Shown here: piece by piece, positions 42,430 to 51,974 of the stretch
Position numbering within the stretch: position 1 is the first letter of the stretch
How the letters are laid out: the number at the start of each line of letters is the position of its first letter
NCBI RefSeq assembly: GCF_046254955.1
Contig: NZ_JBJXRG010000003.1
Coordinates: forward strand, 124,001-188,000
DNA length: 64,000 nucleotides
Origin: Qipengyuania_C sp046254955
GTDB taxonomy: Bacteria > Pseudomonadota > Alphaproteobacteria > Sphingomonadales > Sphingomonadaceae
Direction of reading: 5' to 3'
Notes under the pieces: generated by a model
Told to the model about the DNA's origin: nothing
Seen by the model: the letters and a program-made list of their open reading frames with translations, nothing else
Database searches by the model: none
Made by a program: the position numbers and the translations under genes

Positions 42430-44479
42430 GCACCTGCGGCAATTGCCGTGCTTCACTGCCTGGCTCGTACCACAGGTATAACGGCACGCCGGCCGCGCCT
42501 TGGTCAGCCAGGAACTGGGCAATTTCCGGATCCCGCCGGGTAAAATCTCCGCGCAGCGAAACTACGCCAGCGTCTTCGAAGGCGGAGAGCGTTGCCTCGC
42601 GCTCGATCGCCACGCGCTCGTTGACTTTGCAGGTCACGCACCAGTCGGCGGTGAACCAGACGAATACCGGCTTGCCCGATGTGCGCGCCGCGGCAAGCGC
42701 CGCCGCGCTGAATTCCTGCGGCGCGAGAATGCTTTGTGCGGAGGCGGGCCTCCCTTCACTTGGATCGGGTTGCGGGATGAAGAAGATGGCGAAAATCACA
42801 ATCGCACCCACGGCAAAGCCATAGAGGCGCGCACCGCCCTGTCCCCTGCGCTGCCGCTGTCCAAGCGAGGCAAGAAGCGCGAGCAAGACGAGTGCGCAGA
42901 TCATCATCGCGATCAGGTAGAAGCTGCCTCCCAATCGCCACACCAGCCAGCCAAGCGCCAGGGCGGTGAGCCCCATCGGCAGCGCCATCCAGCGCCGGAA
43001 AGTCTCCATCCAGACGCCCGGCTTGGGCAGCCTCCGCCGCAAGGCCGGGACGAAGCCGACAGCGAGGAATGGCAGCGCGAGTCCGAGGCCCAGCGCGAAA
43101 AATAGCGTCAACGCCTCGAGCGGCGGTAGCAGCAGCGATGCGCCGAGCGCTGTCGCCATGAATGGCCCGGTGCATGGTGTCGCGACGAAGGCTGCCAGCA
43201 GCCCGGTCGTGAAAGAGCCGCGCTGGCTGGGCGCGTCGCCCGAAATCGCGAAGCCGGGAATCTCGAAACTGCCGAGGAAATTGGCTGTCAGCGCCAGCGC
43301 CAGCAGGAACAGCGCGACGACGACGCCGGGCTCCTGCAGCTGGAATGCCCAGCCGACCTGCTCGCCCGCCGAGCGCAGCAACAACAATGTCGCGCCCAGC
43401 GCGGCGCAGGCGATCACCACGCCTGCCGTGTAGGCCAGTGCATCTCTCTTGGCCGAATTCTCGTCACAGCCTGCCTTAGCCAGCGCCAGCGCCTTGAGGC
43501 TCAGGATCGGGAAAACGCAGGGCATGATGTTGAGCAGCAGCCCGCCCGCGAGCGCCGCCAGTATGAGCCAGCCCAGTGCCGGGACTTCGGGTGCACCCAG
43601 GCGCAAAGGTTTCACGCCTTCCAGCGGCACATCGCCGGATTGCGCGACAAAACGCACGCCCTGCCCCTCGCCGAATGACAGTATCCCGGTGACTTGCGAC
43701 AGCATCGCCTCATCGGGCAGCGCGCCTGCCGGCCGCGCAAGCGGTATCTCGGCAACCAGCAGATCGCCTTCGCGAATGAATGTCTGGATGGCTGCATATT
43801 GCGGACGCAGTCCGTCGCCCAGCTCCTGCTCCCCGACAAACACATGCATCTCGCCGAATGCGGCACCTGCGGGAAGCGGTATCCCGATGCGTAAGCGCTC
43901 GCCTGCAATCTCGAACATGGCAGGGCTATCCAGCATCGGCGCAATCTGCGCCTGCCAACTGCCGAATTCTCCACCCTGGCGAACGAACAAATCGGCATCC
44001 TGCGGCACGCAGATACGATCGGTGCAGGCGAGGTATTCGACGAAACCCGTGATCGGTGCGATATTCATGACCCCTGCGGTCTCGGGGACTTGCACGGGTA
44101 CGAGCACCGCATAATCGGCTTCGTAGATGTGGTTCATCAGTCCGCTGATCACCAGCCGATCTGGCACCGGATAAAGCGGCTCGCCCGCATCCCAATCTTC
44201 GGGCAGGTTCAGGGTCAGCGCCATGCCTTGCCCCGCATCGCCGGGATTGGACCAATAGCCGTGCCACTCCGGTGCGCTCGGCTGGAAATGCAGCGCCAGG
44301 AGCCATTCCTCACCGGGAACGGGAGCGCCATCCGCAACCAGTTCGACCGACATCTTGTCGTCGCCGAAGCGCGCTTCGCGTTCTTGCGCGCTTACGCCCC
44401 CCGCAAGCCACAACAGCGCAGCGAGAAGTATCGCTGCAATCCTGGCCCTTGGCTTGGTCAATGTCCTTGCCTCGTTCAC
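42392..44479 (-). CDS. DsbD/ScsB-type thiol:disulfide interchange protein
   Basis: Conveys reducing electrons from cytosolic thioredoxin to periplasmic proteins. From GTG at 44479 the product has 695 residues, with a signal peptide (ARIAAILLAALLWLAGGVSA). The open frame further upstream overlaps ubiH-like DNA and is unlikely. The periplasmic N-terminal domain is of ScsB type (HGYWSNPGDAGQGMAL, YLACTDRICVPQD). The membrane domain of about eight helices begins NIMPCVFPILSLKALALAK with its Cys, with a second Cys in VATPCTGPFMA. The C-terminal thioredoxin-like domain has WFTADWCVTCKVNE and a cis-Pro at GVPLYLWY. A TTG at 44461 is an alternative start. Confidence 0.92.
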   Translation of the reverse strand: MNEARTLTKPRARIAAILLAALLWLAGGVSAQEREARFGDDKMSVELVADGAPVPGEEWLLALHFQPSAPEWHGYWSNPGDAGQGMALTLNLPEDWDAGEPLYPVPDRLVISGLMNHIYEADYAVLVPVQVPETAGVMNIAPITGFVEYLACTDRICVPQDADLFVRQGGEFGSWQAQIAPMLDSPAMFEIAGERLRIGIPLPAGAAFGEMHVFVGEQELGDGLRPQYAAIQTFIREGDLLVAEIPLARPAGALPDEAMLSQVTGILSFGEGQGVRFVAQSGDVPLEGVKPLRLGAPEVPALGWLILAALAGGLLLNIMPCVFPILSLKALALAKAGCDENSAKRDALAYTAGVVIACAALGATLLLLRSAGEQVGWAFQLQEPGVVVALFLLALALTANFLGSFEIPGFAISGDAPSQRGSFTTGLLAAFVATPCTGPFMATALGASLLLPPLEALTLFFALGLGLALPFLAVGFVPALRRRLPKPGVWMETFRRWMALPMGLTALALGWLVWRLGGSFYLIAMMICALVLLALLASLGQRQRRGQGGARLYGFAVGAIVIFAIFFIPQPDPSEGRPASAQSILAPQEFSAAALAAARTSGKPVFVWFTADWCVTCKVNERVAIEREATLSAFEDAGVVSLRGDFTRRDPEIAQFLADQGAAGVPLYLWYEPGSEARQLPQVLTPDSLVDRARR

Positions 44480-44504
44480 GCAGGTGGCTCTAGGAGGGCG
44501 CGCA

Positions 44505-45719
44505 ATGGACGACAAGAAAGACCTGCTGATCCTGGGCGGCGGCCTGGTGGGAATGACGCTCGCGCTTGCGGCTGCACGCAAGGGCCTGTCGAGCCATGTC
44601 GTCGACCGCGCGGACCCGGCCGCACTCACCGCAGAAGGCTTTGACGGGCGTGCTTCTGCCATTTCGACCGCCAGTTGGAGCTTGTTTCGCAATATCGGGC
44701 TGGCCGAGCGGCTCGAACCGCATGGCTGCGCCATTTCATCAATCGCGGTAACCGACCAGATGAAGCCGGGACAAATCGATTTCCAGCCCGAAGCGCATGA
44801 GCCGTCCTTGGGACGCATGTTTGCCAATCGCGAACTACGCCTCGCCTTGTTCGAAGCAGCGCGCGATGAGCCGTTGATCAGCTGGCACGCCAAGGCAGAC
44901 GTCGTCGCGCGCCAGCGTGACGAGTTCGGGGTTTCGGCCACATTGGGTGATGGGCAGGTCCTGCGAGCCAGCCTGCTGATCGGGGCCGAAGGCCGCGGTT
45001 CACCGACACGCGAGGAGGCGGGGATCACCGTCGCAAAGTGGGATTACAGCCACCGCGCCATTATTGCCGGGCTGGTCCACGAGAACCCTCACGACAATGT
45101 CGCGTGGGAAATCTTCTATCCAGCGGGGCCGTTTGCTCTCCTTCCGATGCTCGATAATGCCGAGGGCCAGCATCGCAGCGCACTGGTGTGGACTGTCAGC
45201 GAAGACGATGCAGCGGGCGTCCTCAAGCTTTCCGACCGTGCTTTCCTCGCCGAAGTCGACAAGCGAATGGGCGACCTGTTCGGATCCATCGAATCCGTCG
45301 GTCCGCGCTCATCCTTCCCGCTGGGTTTTCATCATACTGCGCGGATTACCGACCAGCGACTCGCACTGGTGGGCGACGCTGCTCATGGAATCCATCCCAT
45401 CGCAGGTCAGGGTCTGAACCTTGGGCTGCGCGATGTCGGCGCATTGGTCCAGGTGCTCGATGACGGACTGCGGCTGGGTCTGGAGCCGGGCGATGCGCAG
45501 GTCTTGGCGCGTTACGAGCGCTGGCGCGGGCTTGATGCATTCTCGGTCGCGCTCGCCACTGATAGCCTCACGCGCCTGTTCGGTATTCCCGGCAAGGCGG
45601 CATCAGCCATCCGCCGCTTCGGCATGGGCGGTGTGGAGCGCATGCCGCTGCTCAAACGCTGGTTCATGGATGAAGCCCGCGGCGTCTCGGGCGAGCTGCC
45701 CGAACTTCTCAGGAGCTAG
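44505..45719 (+). CDS. FAD-dependent monooxygenase, UbiH/COQ6 family
   Basis: A 404-residue flavoprotein hydroxylase likely active in ubiquinone ring hydroxylation. ATG at 44505 follows AGGAGGGCG. The Rossmann start is LLILGGGLVGMTLALAAARKG (GxGxxG), GFDGRASAIS is the typical second block, RADEGRGS-type chemistry is replaced by LLIGAEGRGSPTREE, and LVGDAAHGIHPIAGQGLNLG is the FAD-ribityl motif of this family. The choice among UbiH, UbiF, UbiI is not decidable. It is divergent from the dsbD-like gene; the gap is 25 bases. Confidence 0.9.
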   Translation: MDDKKDLLILGGGLVGMTLALAAARKGLSSHVVDRADPAALTAEGFDGRASAISTASWSLFRNIGLAERLEPHGCAISSIAVTDQMKPGQIDFQPEAHEPSLGRMFANRELRLALFEAARDEPLISWHAKADVVARQRDEFGVSATLGDGQVLRASLLIGAEGRGSPTREEAGITVAKWDYSHRAIIAGLVHENPHDNVAWEIFYPAGPFALLPMLDNAEGQHRSALVWTVSEDDAAGVLKLSDRAFLAEVDKRMGDLFGSIESVGPRSSFPLGFHHTARITDQRLALVGDAAHGIHPIAGQGLNLGLRDVGALVQVLDDGLRLGLEPGDAQVLARYERWRGLDAFSVALATDSLTRLFGIPGKAASAIRRFGMGGVERMPLLKRWFMDEARGVSGELPELLRS

Positions 45720-45726
45720 ACCGCTC

Positions 45727-46656
45727 TCAGTTTGCCCCTGCTTCGACGACCGGGCTCGGCTGCTCGATCCGATTGCCGGCACCATCGCGTAGCGATCTTG
45801 GCTCCAGCACCGCAGCGGTCTCGATCCGCTCAAGCGCATCCTGCACATTGGCATAGCGCTGCGCATCGGCAATCCAGCTGTCCGCCTTTTCGGCCCCGGG
45901 CAGGTTCTGCACTTCGGAGATGGCAGCCGTAATCCGGCCGCTCTCGAGAAAGAACCGCGCCCGCTCGAGCCGCTTCTCAGGCTGGGGAGACGGCGTATCC
46001 TCGCGTCGAATCACGAACAGACTGCCTAGATCTTCCCAGAGCTTGCCAAATGACGGCTCATCGTCGGCTTCGGCGAGTTGGGGACCGAGGCCTTCTAGGC
46101 GCGCCACCAGTTGGTCCAAGGTGATCGGCCTACGCGAGGATTCGATAATAGTGCGAACTGCATTGGGAAATCCGTCCCCGAAACGAAGCCGCAGCTGGTC
46201 GGCCAGGAATCCCAGTTCGGCACCCCGTTCGAGAGCCCTGCGAGTGGCGAAAGCGATCAGCAGCCCTTCGGCGCGCGCCGCGTTACCCGCGGCGGACTGC
46301 GCCTGGAGGTCGAGCCGCGCAATGCGCTGTTCGGCGGCGGCGATGCGCTGGTCGAGCCCGCCCTGTTGCTCGGCCACACGCTCGACCGCTTCGGCGGCCT
46401 CTGCCACCTCTTCGGAAGTAGCGCTGGGCGTGGGAGAGGGGGAAGCCTCTTGCGAAGGATCGGATGGTTCTGTAACCGGCTCGGCGAGTGTGACCGGATC
46501 TTCGTCCTTCTGGCCGAAGAATCCGTCCCGCTCGGCAAAATAGGCCACAACCGCAGCCCCGACGAGAAAGGACACCACTGCGACACCGATTGTGGCGCGC
46601 GGCGGCCCACCCTTAGCTTTCTCTGCTATGAAGTCTTTCATTCCCGCCATTACCAT
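45727..46656 (-). CDS. Mitofilin (Mic60)-like inner-membrane protein
   Basis: A 309-residue membrane protein in the hem gene group. From ATG 46656 (others at 46650 and 46641) it has an N-terminal helix about 24-41 (IGVAVVSFLVGAAVVAYFAE), an acidic/proline-rich linker (EPSDPSQEASPSPTPSATSE), a coiled coil about 80-130 (EVAEAAEAVERVAEQQGGLD; RIAAAEQRIARLDLQAQSA), and a C-terminal mitofilin-like helical domain ending IETAAVLEPRSL. The gene next to hemC/hemD with this architecture is the alphaproteobacterial relative of mitochondrial Mic60, implicated in shaping intracytoplasmic membranes. The assignment rests on context and architecture. Confidence 0.83.
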   Translation of the reverse strand: MVMAGMKDFIAEKAKGGPPRATIGVAVVSFLVGAAVVAYFAERDGFFGQKDEDPVTLAEPVTEPSDPSQEASPSPTPSATSEEVAEAAEAVERVAEQQGGLDQRIAAAEQRIARLDLQAQSAAGNAARAEGLLIAFATRRALERGAELGFLADQLRLRFGDGFPNAVRTIIESSRRPITLDQLVARLEGLGPQLAEADDEPSFGKLWEDLGSLFVIRREDTPSPQPEKRLERARFFLESGRITAAISEVQNLPGAEKADSWIADAQRYANVQDALERIETAAVLEPRSLRDGAGNRIEQPSPVVEAGAN

Positions 46657-46690
46657 GACCCGCTTTCCCGCAGTCTCACGCCGCGATCCC

Positions 46691-47380
46691 TCATCCGGGT
46701 TTGTTGCATAATTGTTTTGCCAGTTCCAGCAAGGCCGCATCGTTCGGCGCTGTGGCTATCGCAACCTCGGCCCAGCCATCGCCGACCTCTTGCGCGACGC
46801 GGGGACCAATTACCGCAAGAGAAATGTTCTTGCGATCGATATCCAAGCTGTTGCAATTGCGAATGAAATTTTCGGCTGCGGTCACCGAGTGGAGCATGAC
46901 GAAGACAGATCTCGCGAAATGTTCCAGTTCGACTTGAGCGATGTCGCAGTCTTCCAGTTTGTAAACCGTCTTCACAGACATTGAGATGTTCTTGGGCAAC
47001 TGCAGACGCACGCGGTTCAATCCGGCCAGGCGCAGCAGGTTCATTGGCTTTGCTGGAATTATCCCGTCAATGACCGATTGCAGCCCGCCTGCTCCCGAGG
47101 CGGCAACGGTGAATCCGTTCTCGCGCGCGGCTTCGGCTGTTTTCTCACCCACGGCGTAGACGGGGATTTCGCGCAGCTGGGCGAGACAAGGACCGCCATG
47201 GCGGAAGACATTCGCGCTGCCCACGAGCAAGCCGTCGAACTCACCTTCGGGCGGCGACCATTCCACAGGTGCAACTTTCTGCAGCGGCATGCCGATCGCT
47301 TGCAGGCCTTCGCCTGTAGCCATTGCGACAGTAGCAGCATTGCCCGGTTCAGGACGGACTATGATCAGCTTGGTGGTCAT
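46691..47380 (-). CDS. hemD: Uroporphyrinogen-III synthase
   Basis: Cyclises and inverts ring D of hydroxymethylbilane to uroporphyrinogen III. The 229 residues start MTTKLIIVRPEPGNAATVAM, the family's N-terminal strand. Two alpha/beta domains are visible: GLLVGSANVFRHGGPCLAQL, and PVYAVGEKTAEAARENG in the first half, LLRLAGLNRVRLQLP and FVMLHSVTAAENFIRNC near the second, then LAVIGPRVAQEVGDGWAEV. HemD is poorly conserved in sequence but position is decisive: the start overlaps the hemC stop (ATGA) and the gene is followed by the mitofilin-like one. Confidence 0.93.
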   Translation of the reverse strand: MTTKLIIVRPEPGNAATVAMATGEGLQAIGMPLQKVAPVEWSPPEGEFDGLLVGSANVFRHGGPCLAQLREIPVYAVGEKTAEAARENGFTVAASGAGGLQSVIDGIIPAKPMNLLRLAGLNRVRLQLPKNISMSVKTVYKLEDCDIAQVELEHFARSVFVMLHSVTAAENFIRNCNSLDIDRKNISLAVIGPRVAQEVGDGWAEVAIATAPNDAALLELAKQLCNKPG

Positions 47381-48303
47381 GACATTGTATCGAAGAGACC
47401 GGTGATCTCTTTTCCCGCAGCATCGAGTAATTCCTTGGCAAGCGATCGAGCCTTTTCAGGATCGTCCGGCGGCATATCTGCTTGGCCGTCGACCCGCGAT
47501 GCACCGTCGGCGCTAAACAAGGCCGCTTTGAGAGAAAGCCGGTCTCCATCCAGGCCGCTAAGCACTGCGATCGGGCTGTGGCAGGTGCCGCCAAGCCCTT
47601 CGAGCAGCGCGCGCTCGGCCATGACAGCGTGTCGGCTTGGCAAGTGATCGATTCCGGCCAGCAATTCTTGGGTTTCTTTGTCGTCGGCACGGCATTCGAT
47701 CCCGATCGCGCCTTGCGCGGGAGCGGGAAGCCATTGCTCCGGGTCGAGCCGCACACCTATCTCCGACTGGCCCAGCCGCTTGAGGCCAGCCGCAGCGAGC
47801 AGTGTTACATCGGCCTCGCCCGCTTCCAGCTTGCCGAGCCGTGTCGCGACATTGCCGCGCATACCCACAATCCGGCAATCCGGGCGATGATGCAGCATCT
47901 GCGCAGCGCGGCGCGGTGCACTTGTGCCGATGCGCGCGCCTTCCGGAATGGATTCGATGGATTCCGCCCCTACCAGCACGTCAGCCACATCTGCGCGCGG
48001 CAGGATAGCGCCTATCGTGATCTCATCCGGGCGGATCGTCTCGACGTCTTTCATGGAGTGTACCGCGCCGTCGATGCGGCCTTCGCGGAGCCAAATATCG
48101 AGCTCCTTGGTCCACAGCGCTTTTCCGCCGATCTCGGCCAGCGGACGATCCTGAACCTTGTCACCGCTGGCGACAACGGGAACGAGCTCGATCTCGCTCT
48201 CCGTCCAACCGTGCGCCGCGCACAGTCGCGCGCGCGCTTCCTCGGCCTGCACCATGGCGAGAGGCGAACTGCGCGTACCAAGTCTGAGTTTGGGCGTATC
48301 CAT
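47377..48303 (-). CDS. hemC: Hydroxymethylbilane synthase (porphobilinogen deaminase)
   Basis: Polymerises four porphobilinogens into hydroxymethylbilane. The 308 residues include the typical start LRLGTRSSPLAMVQAEEARA, the catalytic-loop HSMKDV region (AVHSMKDVETIRPDE), the substrate-binding RIGTSAPRRAAQM, and GAIGIECRADDKE whose Cys binds the dipyrromethane cofactor. The gene is divergent from tsaD, a common arrangement in Alphaproteobacteria. The 48-base gap to tsaD must hold both starts. Confidence 0.96.
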   Translation of the reverse strand: MDTPKLRLGTRSSPLAMVQAEEARARLCAAHGWTESEIELVPVVASGDKVQDRPLAEIGGKALWTKELDIWLREGRIDGAVHSMKDVETIRPDEITIGAILPRADVADVLVGAESIESIPEGARIGTSAPRRAAQMLHHRPDCRIVGMRGNVATRLGKLEAGEADVTLLAAAGLKRLGQSEIGVRLDPEQWLPAPAQGAIGIECRADDKETQELLAGIDHLPSRHAVMAERALLEGLGGTCHSPIAVLSGLDGDRLSLKAALFSADGASRVDGQADMPPDDPEKARSLAKELLDAAGKEITGLFDTMS

Positions 48304-48351
48304 AGTCGGGCGTGCTTGCCCTAGCGGCGCTTCTGGTTCAGGGGAAGCGCC

Positions 48352-49386
48352 ATGGGTGTCGTCCTGGGCATAGAGTCAAGCTGCGACGAAACCGCAGTAG
48401 CTGTGGTAGACAGCGAACGACGCATCCGCGCGCAGCGGATTGCCTCGCAGGACGAAGCGCATGCGCCCTATGGAGGCGTGGTTCCCGAGATTGCCGCACG
48501 CGCGCATGCTGAAAAGCTCGCGCCGATGATCGAGCAGGTGATCGCGGATAGCGGTATCGCATTACCTGAATTCGACGCAATTGCGGCAACTGCTGGCCCT
48601 GGTCTGATTGGCGGCGTCATGGTCGGGCTTGTTAGTGCCAAGGCGCTCGCCATGGCCAGCGATGTGCCATTGATGGCGATCAACCACCTCGAAGGCCATG
48701 CACTTTCGCCGCGGCTAGCTGATCCGGAAATCGAGTTTCCGTACCTGCTATTGCTGGTCTCCGGCGGGCATTGCCAGATCCTGCGGGTGGAAGGCGTGGG
48801 CCAATATCGCCGCCTTGCCACCACGATTGACGATGCATTGGGCGAAGCTTTCGACAAAACCGCCAAGATTTTGGGGCTCGGCTATCCGGGAGGGCCTGCG
48901 GTCGAAAAACTGGCCCGCGAAGGTGAAGCGCAGGCCGTACCCCTGCCCCGCCCTCTCTTCGGGTCGAAGGAGCCGCATTTTTCCTTCGCCGGGCTCAAGA
49001 GCGCGGTGCTGCGCGCGCATGAAAGCGGCGAGCACGCGGACGCCGATATCGCTGCGAGCTTCCAGCAGGCGGCCATGGATTGCGTGGTCGACCGGCTTGA
49101 GCAAGCCCTCGACAAAACCGATCCGGTCGAAACGCTCGTGGTCGCTGGCGGCGTCGCCGCGAACCAGCAAATCCGCGCGTCACTGGAGCAATTGGCCGAA
49201 AAACACGGCATGCGTTTCTCGGCCCCGCCAATGGCGCTCTGTACCGATAATGCCGCGATGATCGCCTGGGCAGGCGTCGAACGTCTTGCGCTGGGTCAAT
49301 CCGATCCGCTCGATTTCGTGGCAAGGCCGCGCTGGCCGCTCGATCCGGATGGGGAGCCTGCGCGCGGTGCGGGATACAAGGCCTGA
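48352..49386 (+). CDS. tsaD: tRNA N6-adenosine threonylcarbamoyltransferase
   Basis: Catalytic subunit that transfers threonylcarbamoyl to adenosine 37 of ANN-decoding tRNAs. The 344-residue ASKHA protein starts [20 protein letters not shown]. The metal-binding pair is in [15 protein letters not shown] (two His), and other motifs are [29 protein letters not shown] and [25 protein letters not shown] precedes the ATG. It is divergent from hemC and followed after 23 bases by gpsA with its own ribosome site. Confidence 0.96.
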   Translation: MGVVLGIESSCDETAVAVVDSERRIRAQRIASQDEAHAPYGGVVPEIAARAHAEKLAPMIEQVIADSGIALPEFDAIAATAGPGLIGGVMVGLVSAKALAMASDVPLMAINHLEGHALSPRLADPEIEFPYLLLLVSGGHCQILRVEGVGQYRRLATTIDDALGEAFDKTAKILGLGYPGGPAVEKLAREGEAQAVPLPRPLFGSKEPHFSFAGLKSAVLRAHESGEHADADIAASFQQAAMDCVVDRLEQALDKTDPVETLVVAGGVAANQQIRASLEQLAEKHGMRFSAPPMALCTDNAAMIAWAGVERLALGQSDPLDFVARPRWPLDPDGEPARGAGYKA

Positions 49387-49409
49387 CGATTCGCCATGGA
49401 GGGGACAGA

Positions 49410-50408
49410 ATGAGCACATCACGGATCGGAGTTCTCGGCGCGGGAGCCTGGGGAACCGCGCTGGCGCAGATGGTCGCTTCGGACGGGCGCGATGTGCTCA
49501 TCTGGGCGCGTGAGCCCGAATTGGTCGAGGAAATCAACGACAGCCATACCAACAGCCTGTTCCTGCCATCCGCGTCACTCTCCGAGAAGATCCGCGCAAC
49601 CGGCGATCTATCCGAAATGGCCGATCTATCGATACTGCTGGCCGTCACCCCGGCACAGCATCTGGGGAGCGTACTGAGCGAAATGCCATCGCATCCTCTC
49701 GACCTGGTGCTTTGCAGCAAGGGGATCGAGGCGGGGAGTGGCCGTCTGATGAACGAGGTGGCACGCGAAGTTGCCCCCGATTCGGCCATCGCAGTGCTCT
49801 CCGGGCCAACATTCGCACATGAAGTTGCAGGCGGACTGCCCACTGCGGTGACCCTCGCATGCGGCGGCAAGGAAGCGCAATGGCAACGCCTTGCCCCCGC
49901 AATCGCGCGCAAGACCTTCCGCCCCTACTATACCGCCGATGTGGCGGGTGCCGAAGTCGGCGGATCGGTCAAGAACGTCCTCGCGATAGCTTGCGGCGTG
50001 GTGGAAGGCATGAATCTGGGCCAGAATGCCCGCGCCTCGCTGATCGCTCGTGGCTATGCCGAAATGCAGCGCTTTGGCGAAGCTGTCGGCGCCGAGCGCG
50101 ATACGCTGGCTGGCCTCTGCGGCCTCGGTGACCTGGTGCTGACGTGCAATTCCACCTCGAGCCGCAATTTCTCGCTCGGCAAGGCGCTGGGCGAAGGGCG
50201 CTCGCCCAAAGAGCTCATGACCGACCGGCGAACCGTGGCGGAAGGCGCGCATACCGCACCCGTACTGGCCGAGATCGCCCGCGAGCGCGATATTGCCATG
50301 CCGATCGTATTCGCGGTCGAACGATTGCTGCAGGGCGATCCGACGGCCGACGTTGTCAGCGCGCTGCTTGCGCGGCCGCTGACTGCCGAAAATCCCGCAA
50401 CCGAATGA
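49410..50408 (+). CDS. gpsA: NAD(P)-dependent glycerol-3-phosphate dehydrogenase
   Basis: Reduces dihydroxyacetone phosphate to glycerol-3-phosphate for phospholipid synthesis. The 332 residues show the Rossmann motif IGVLGAGAWGTALAQ at 6-20, HTNSLFLPSASLSE, VLCSKGIEAGSGRLM, PTFAHEVAGGLPTAV, VGGSVKNVLAIACG with the catalytic lysine, and GLGDLVLTCNSTSSRNFSLG. GGAGGGGACAG lies before the ATG. Its TGA overlaps the ATG of the flippase gene (ATGA), suggesting translational coupling. Confidence 0.96.
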   Translation: MSTSRIGVLGAGAWGTALAQMVASDGRDVLIWAREPELVEEINDSHTNSLFLPSASLSEKIRATGDLSEMADLSILLAVTPAQHLGSVLSEMPSHPLDLVLCSKGIEAGSGRLMNEVAREVAPDSAIAVLSGPTFAHEVAGGLPTAVTLACGGKEAQWQRLAPAIARKTFRPYYTADVAGAEVGGSVKNVLAIACGVVEGMNLGQNARASLIARGYAEMQRFGEAVGAERDTLAGLCGLGDLVLTCNSTSSRNFSLGKALGEGRSPKELMTDRRTVAEGAHTAPVLAEIARERDIAMPIVFAVERLLQGDPTADVVSALLARPLTAENPATE

Positions 50409-51898
50409 GCGAACAGGCCGCCAGCGGCGATATCGCAGCCCTTGCCAAGGGCGGCAGGACCAACTTCTTCGGTTTCCTGCTGCGTCTTGCCGCGCGCCTG
50501 CCGTTCCTGTTCATCGCCGCGCGTCTCTATGGCGCCGAAGCCATGGGGCGCTTCGCCTCAGCGCTGGTGGTTATCGAGCTGCTCGCGCTGGTCTGCTCGA
50601 TGGGTGAGAAACGCGGCTTGGCCCAGCGCCTCACTGAAGGAGATGACGCGCATGTCGGCCTGGTGTTCGACGGACTATTGCTGGCGCTGATCCTTTCGGG
50701 CGCTGCCGCCACCTTGTTGTGGTTCTTCCCGGCTCCGATGTTCCCCAACGGCATGAACGGACCGCTCGATATCTGGTTGATCGTCGCGATCCCCGGCTAC
50801 GCGCTGACCGAAATCCTGCTCGCCGCGCAAGCCTATCGCTATGACATCGCCACCACGGTTCGCGCGCGTGCGATTGTCGAGCCGTGGACCATCTCTATCA
50901 TGGCGGGCCTGTTTTTCTACACCGGGTTCGAGAAATCGGGCCTCGCCCTCGCCTATATCGTCTCGATCTTTGCCGGACTTCTTGCGGCCGCCTGGCCCTT
51001 CTTCCGCTCCTACGGCTGGCCAAGCGGTTGGCGCCCGCACCCGATCAGGATGGCGCGAATGAGCGCACGCGCGACACCGCTTGCACTGGCGGACGCGGTC
51101 GAATGGGGCACGCGCCGTCTCGATATCTTCATTTTGGGCTTTTTTGCCGCGCCGGCGATTGTCGGGATCTACTACTTCGCCCAGCAAGTTGCGAGCTTGC
51201 CGCAAAAACTCAAGACCAGTTTCGAGCCGATCCTTGGGCCGGTCATTACTCGCAATCTGAAGGAGAAGAACTTCGGCGCGATTGCCCGGCAAGTCCGGCA
51301 AGTCGGTTTCTGGATCATAGCTGCGCAGGCCGGGATTGCTCTTGCGTTGGGCATACCGGGCGAAGCCATCATGGGCCTTGGCGGCCCCAACTACGTCGCC
51401 GGAAATGGCGCACTCGCCTTCCTGCTGATTGCCGAAGTTGCCGCCGCGACCGCGGTCGTGTCCGAAGCAGCGCTGGTCTATGTCGCGCGCAAGCGGAACC
51501 TCGTTGTCTCGCTGTGCACTATCACCCTGCAAGCGGTGCTAACGGTCGGAATCATGTGCCTTGTCGACCATTTCGGCTTCACCGAGCCCTTCAAAGCAGC
51601 AGGCGCTGCCATGGCGCTCATGCTTGCTTTGGCCGGCGCATCGCTCACCAAGGCATTCATCCTCTCGCGCATCCTCAAGCATCCGGTGAATAACTGGCGC
51701 TGGGCATTGGTCTGGGCCACGGGCCCGGCTGTGATCGTGGGCTATCTCGCCACGCTATTGCCCGAATGGATGGAGCTTGTTTTCGGCGTACCGGCAATCC
51801 TGGCGACCTATTGCTGGGTAATCTGGCACAAGGGCTTTGGCCCTGAGGACCGGATGCTATTCCGCAAGAATATCGGCGGGCAGGATGCCGGGGCATAA
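50405..51898 (+). CDS. Polysaccharide flippase (Wzx/MATE-like)
   Basis: A 497-residue inner-membrane transporter with about 12-14 helices that should flip lipid-linked oligosaccharide. ATG at 50405 is the first convincing start, overlapping the gpsA TGA; the long in-frame upstream region lies in gpsA. Family features are a positively charged start with FFGFLLRLAARLPFLFIAAR, GRFASALVVIELLALVCSMG, TPLALADAVEWGTRRLDIFI, LPQKLKTSFEPILGPVI, and a late-membrane LALAGASLTKAFILSRILK. Exact partner sugars are not known. Polysaccharide genes occur further on at 58.7-64 kb. Confidence 0.88.
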   Translation: MSEQAASGDIAALAKGGRTNFFGFLLRLAARLPFLFIAARLYGAEAMGRFASALVVIELLALVCSMGEKRGLAQRLTEGDDAHVGLVFDGLLLALILSGAAATLLWFFPAPMFPNGMNGPLDIWLIVAIPGYALTEILLAAQAYRYDIATTVRARAIVEPWTISIMAGLFFYTGFEKSGLALAYIVSIFAGLLAAAWPFFRSYGWPSGWRPHPIRMARMSARATPLALADAVEWGTRRLDIFILGFFAAPAIVGIYYFAQQVASLPQKLKTSFEPILGPVITRNLKEKNFGAIARQVRQVGFWIIAAQAGIALALGIPGEAIMGLGGPNYVAGNGALAFLLIAEVAAATAVVSEAALVYVARKRNLVVSLCTITLQAVLTVGIMCLVDHFGFTEPFKAAGAAMALMLALAGASLTKAFILSRILKHPVNNWRWALVWATGPAVIVGYLATLLPEWMELVFGVPAILATYCWVIWHKGFGPEDRMLFRKNIGGQDAGA

Positions 51899-51974
51899 GA
51901 GCCCCCGCCGTCAGACTGAGGCTTGCCGTTCCTTCCCCCTTTGCGCGGCGGACATGCCCCGCTAAAGCCCGCGC

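Noticed and set aside
44480..45028. N-terminal extension of the DsbD-like gene (183 codons)
   Set aside because: Ser/Arg/Ala-rich sequence antisense to the UbiH-like gene; the signal peptide begins only after GTG 44479.
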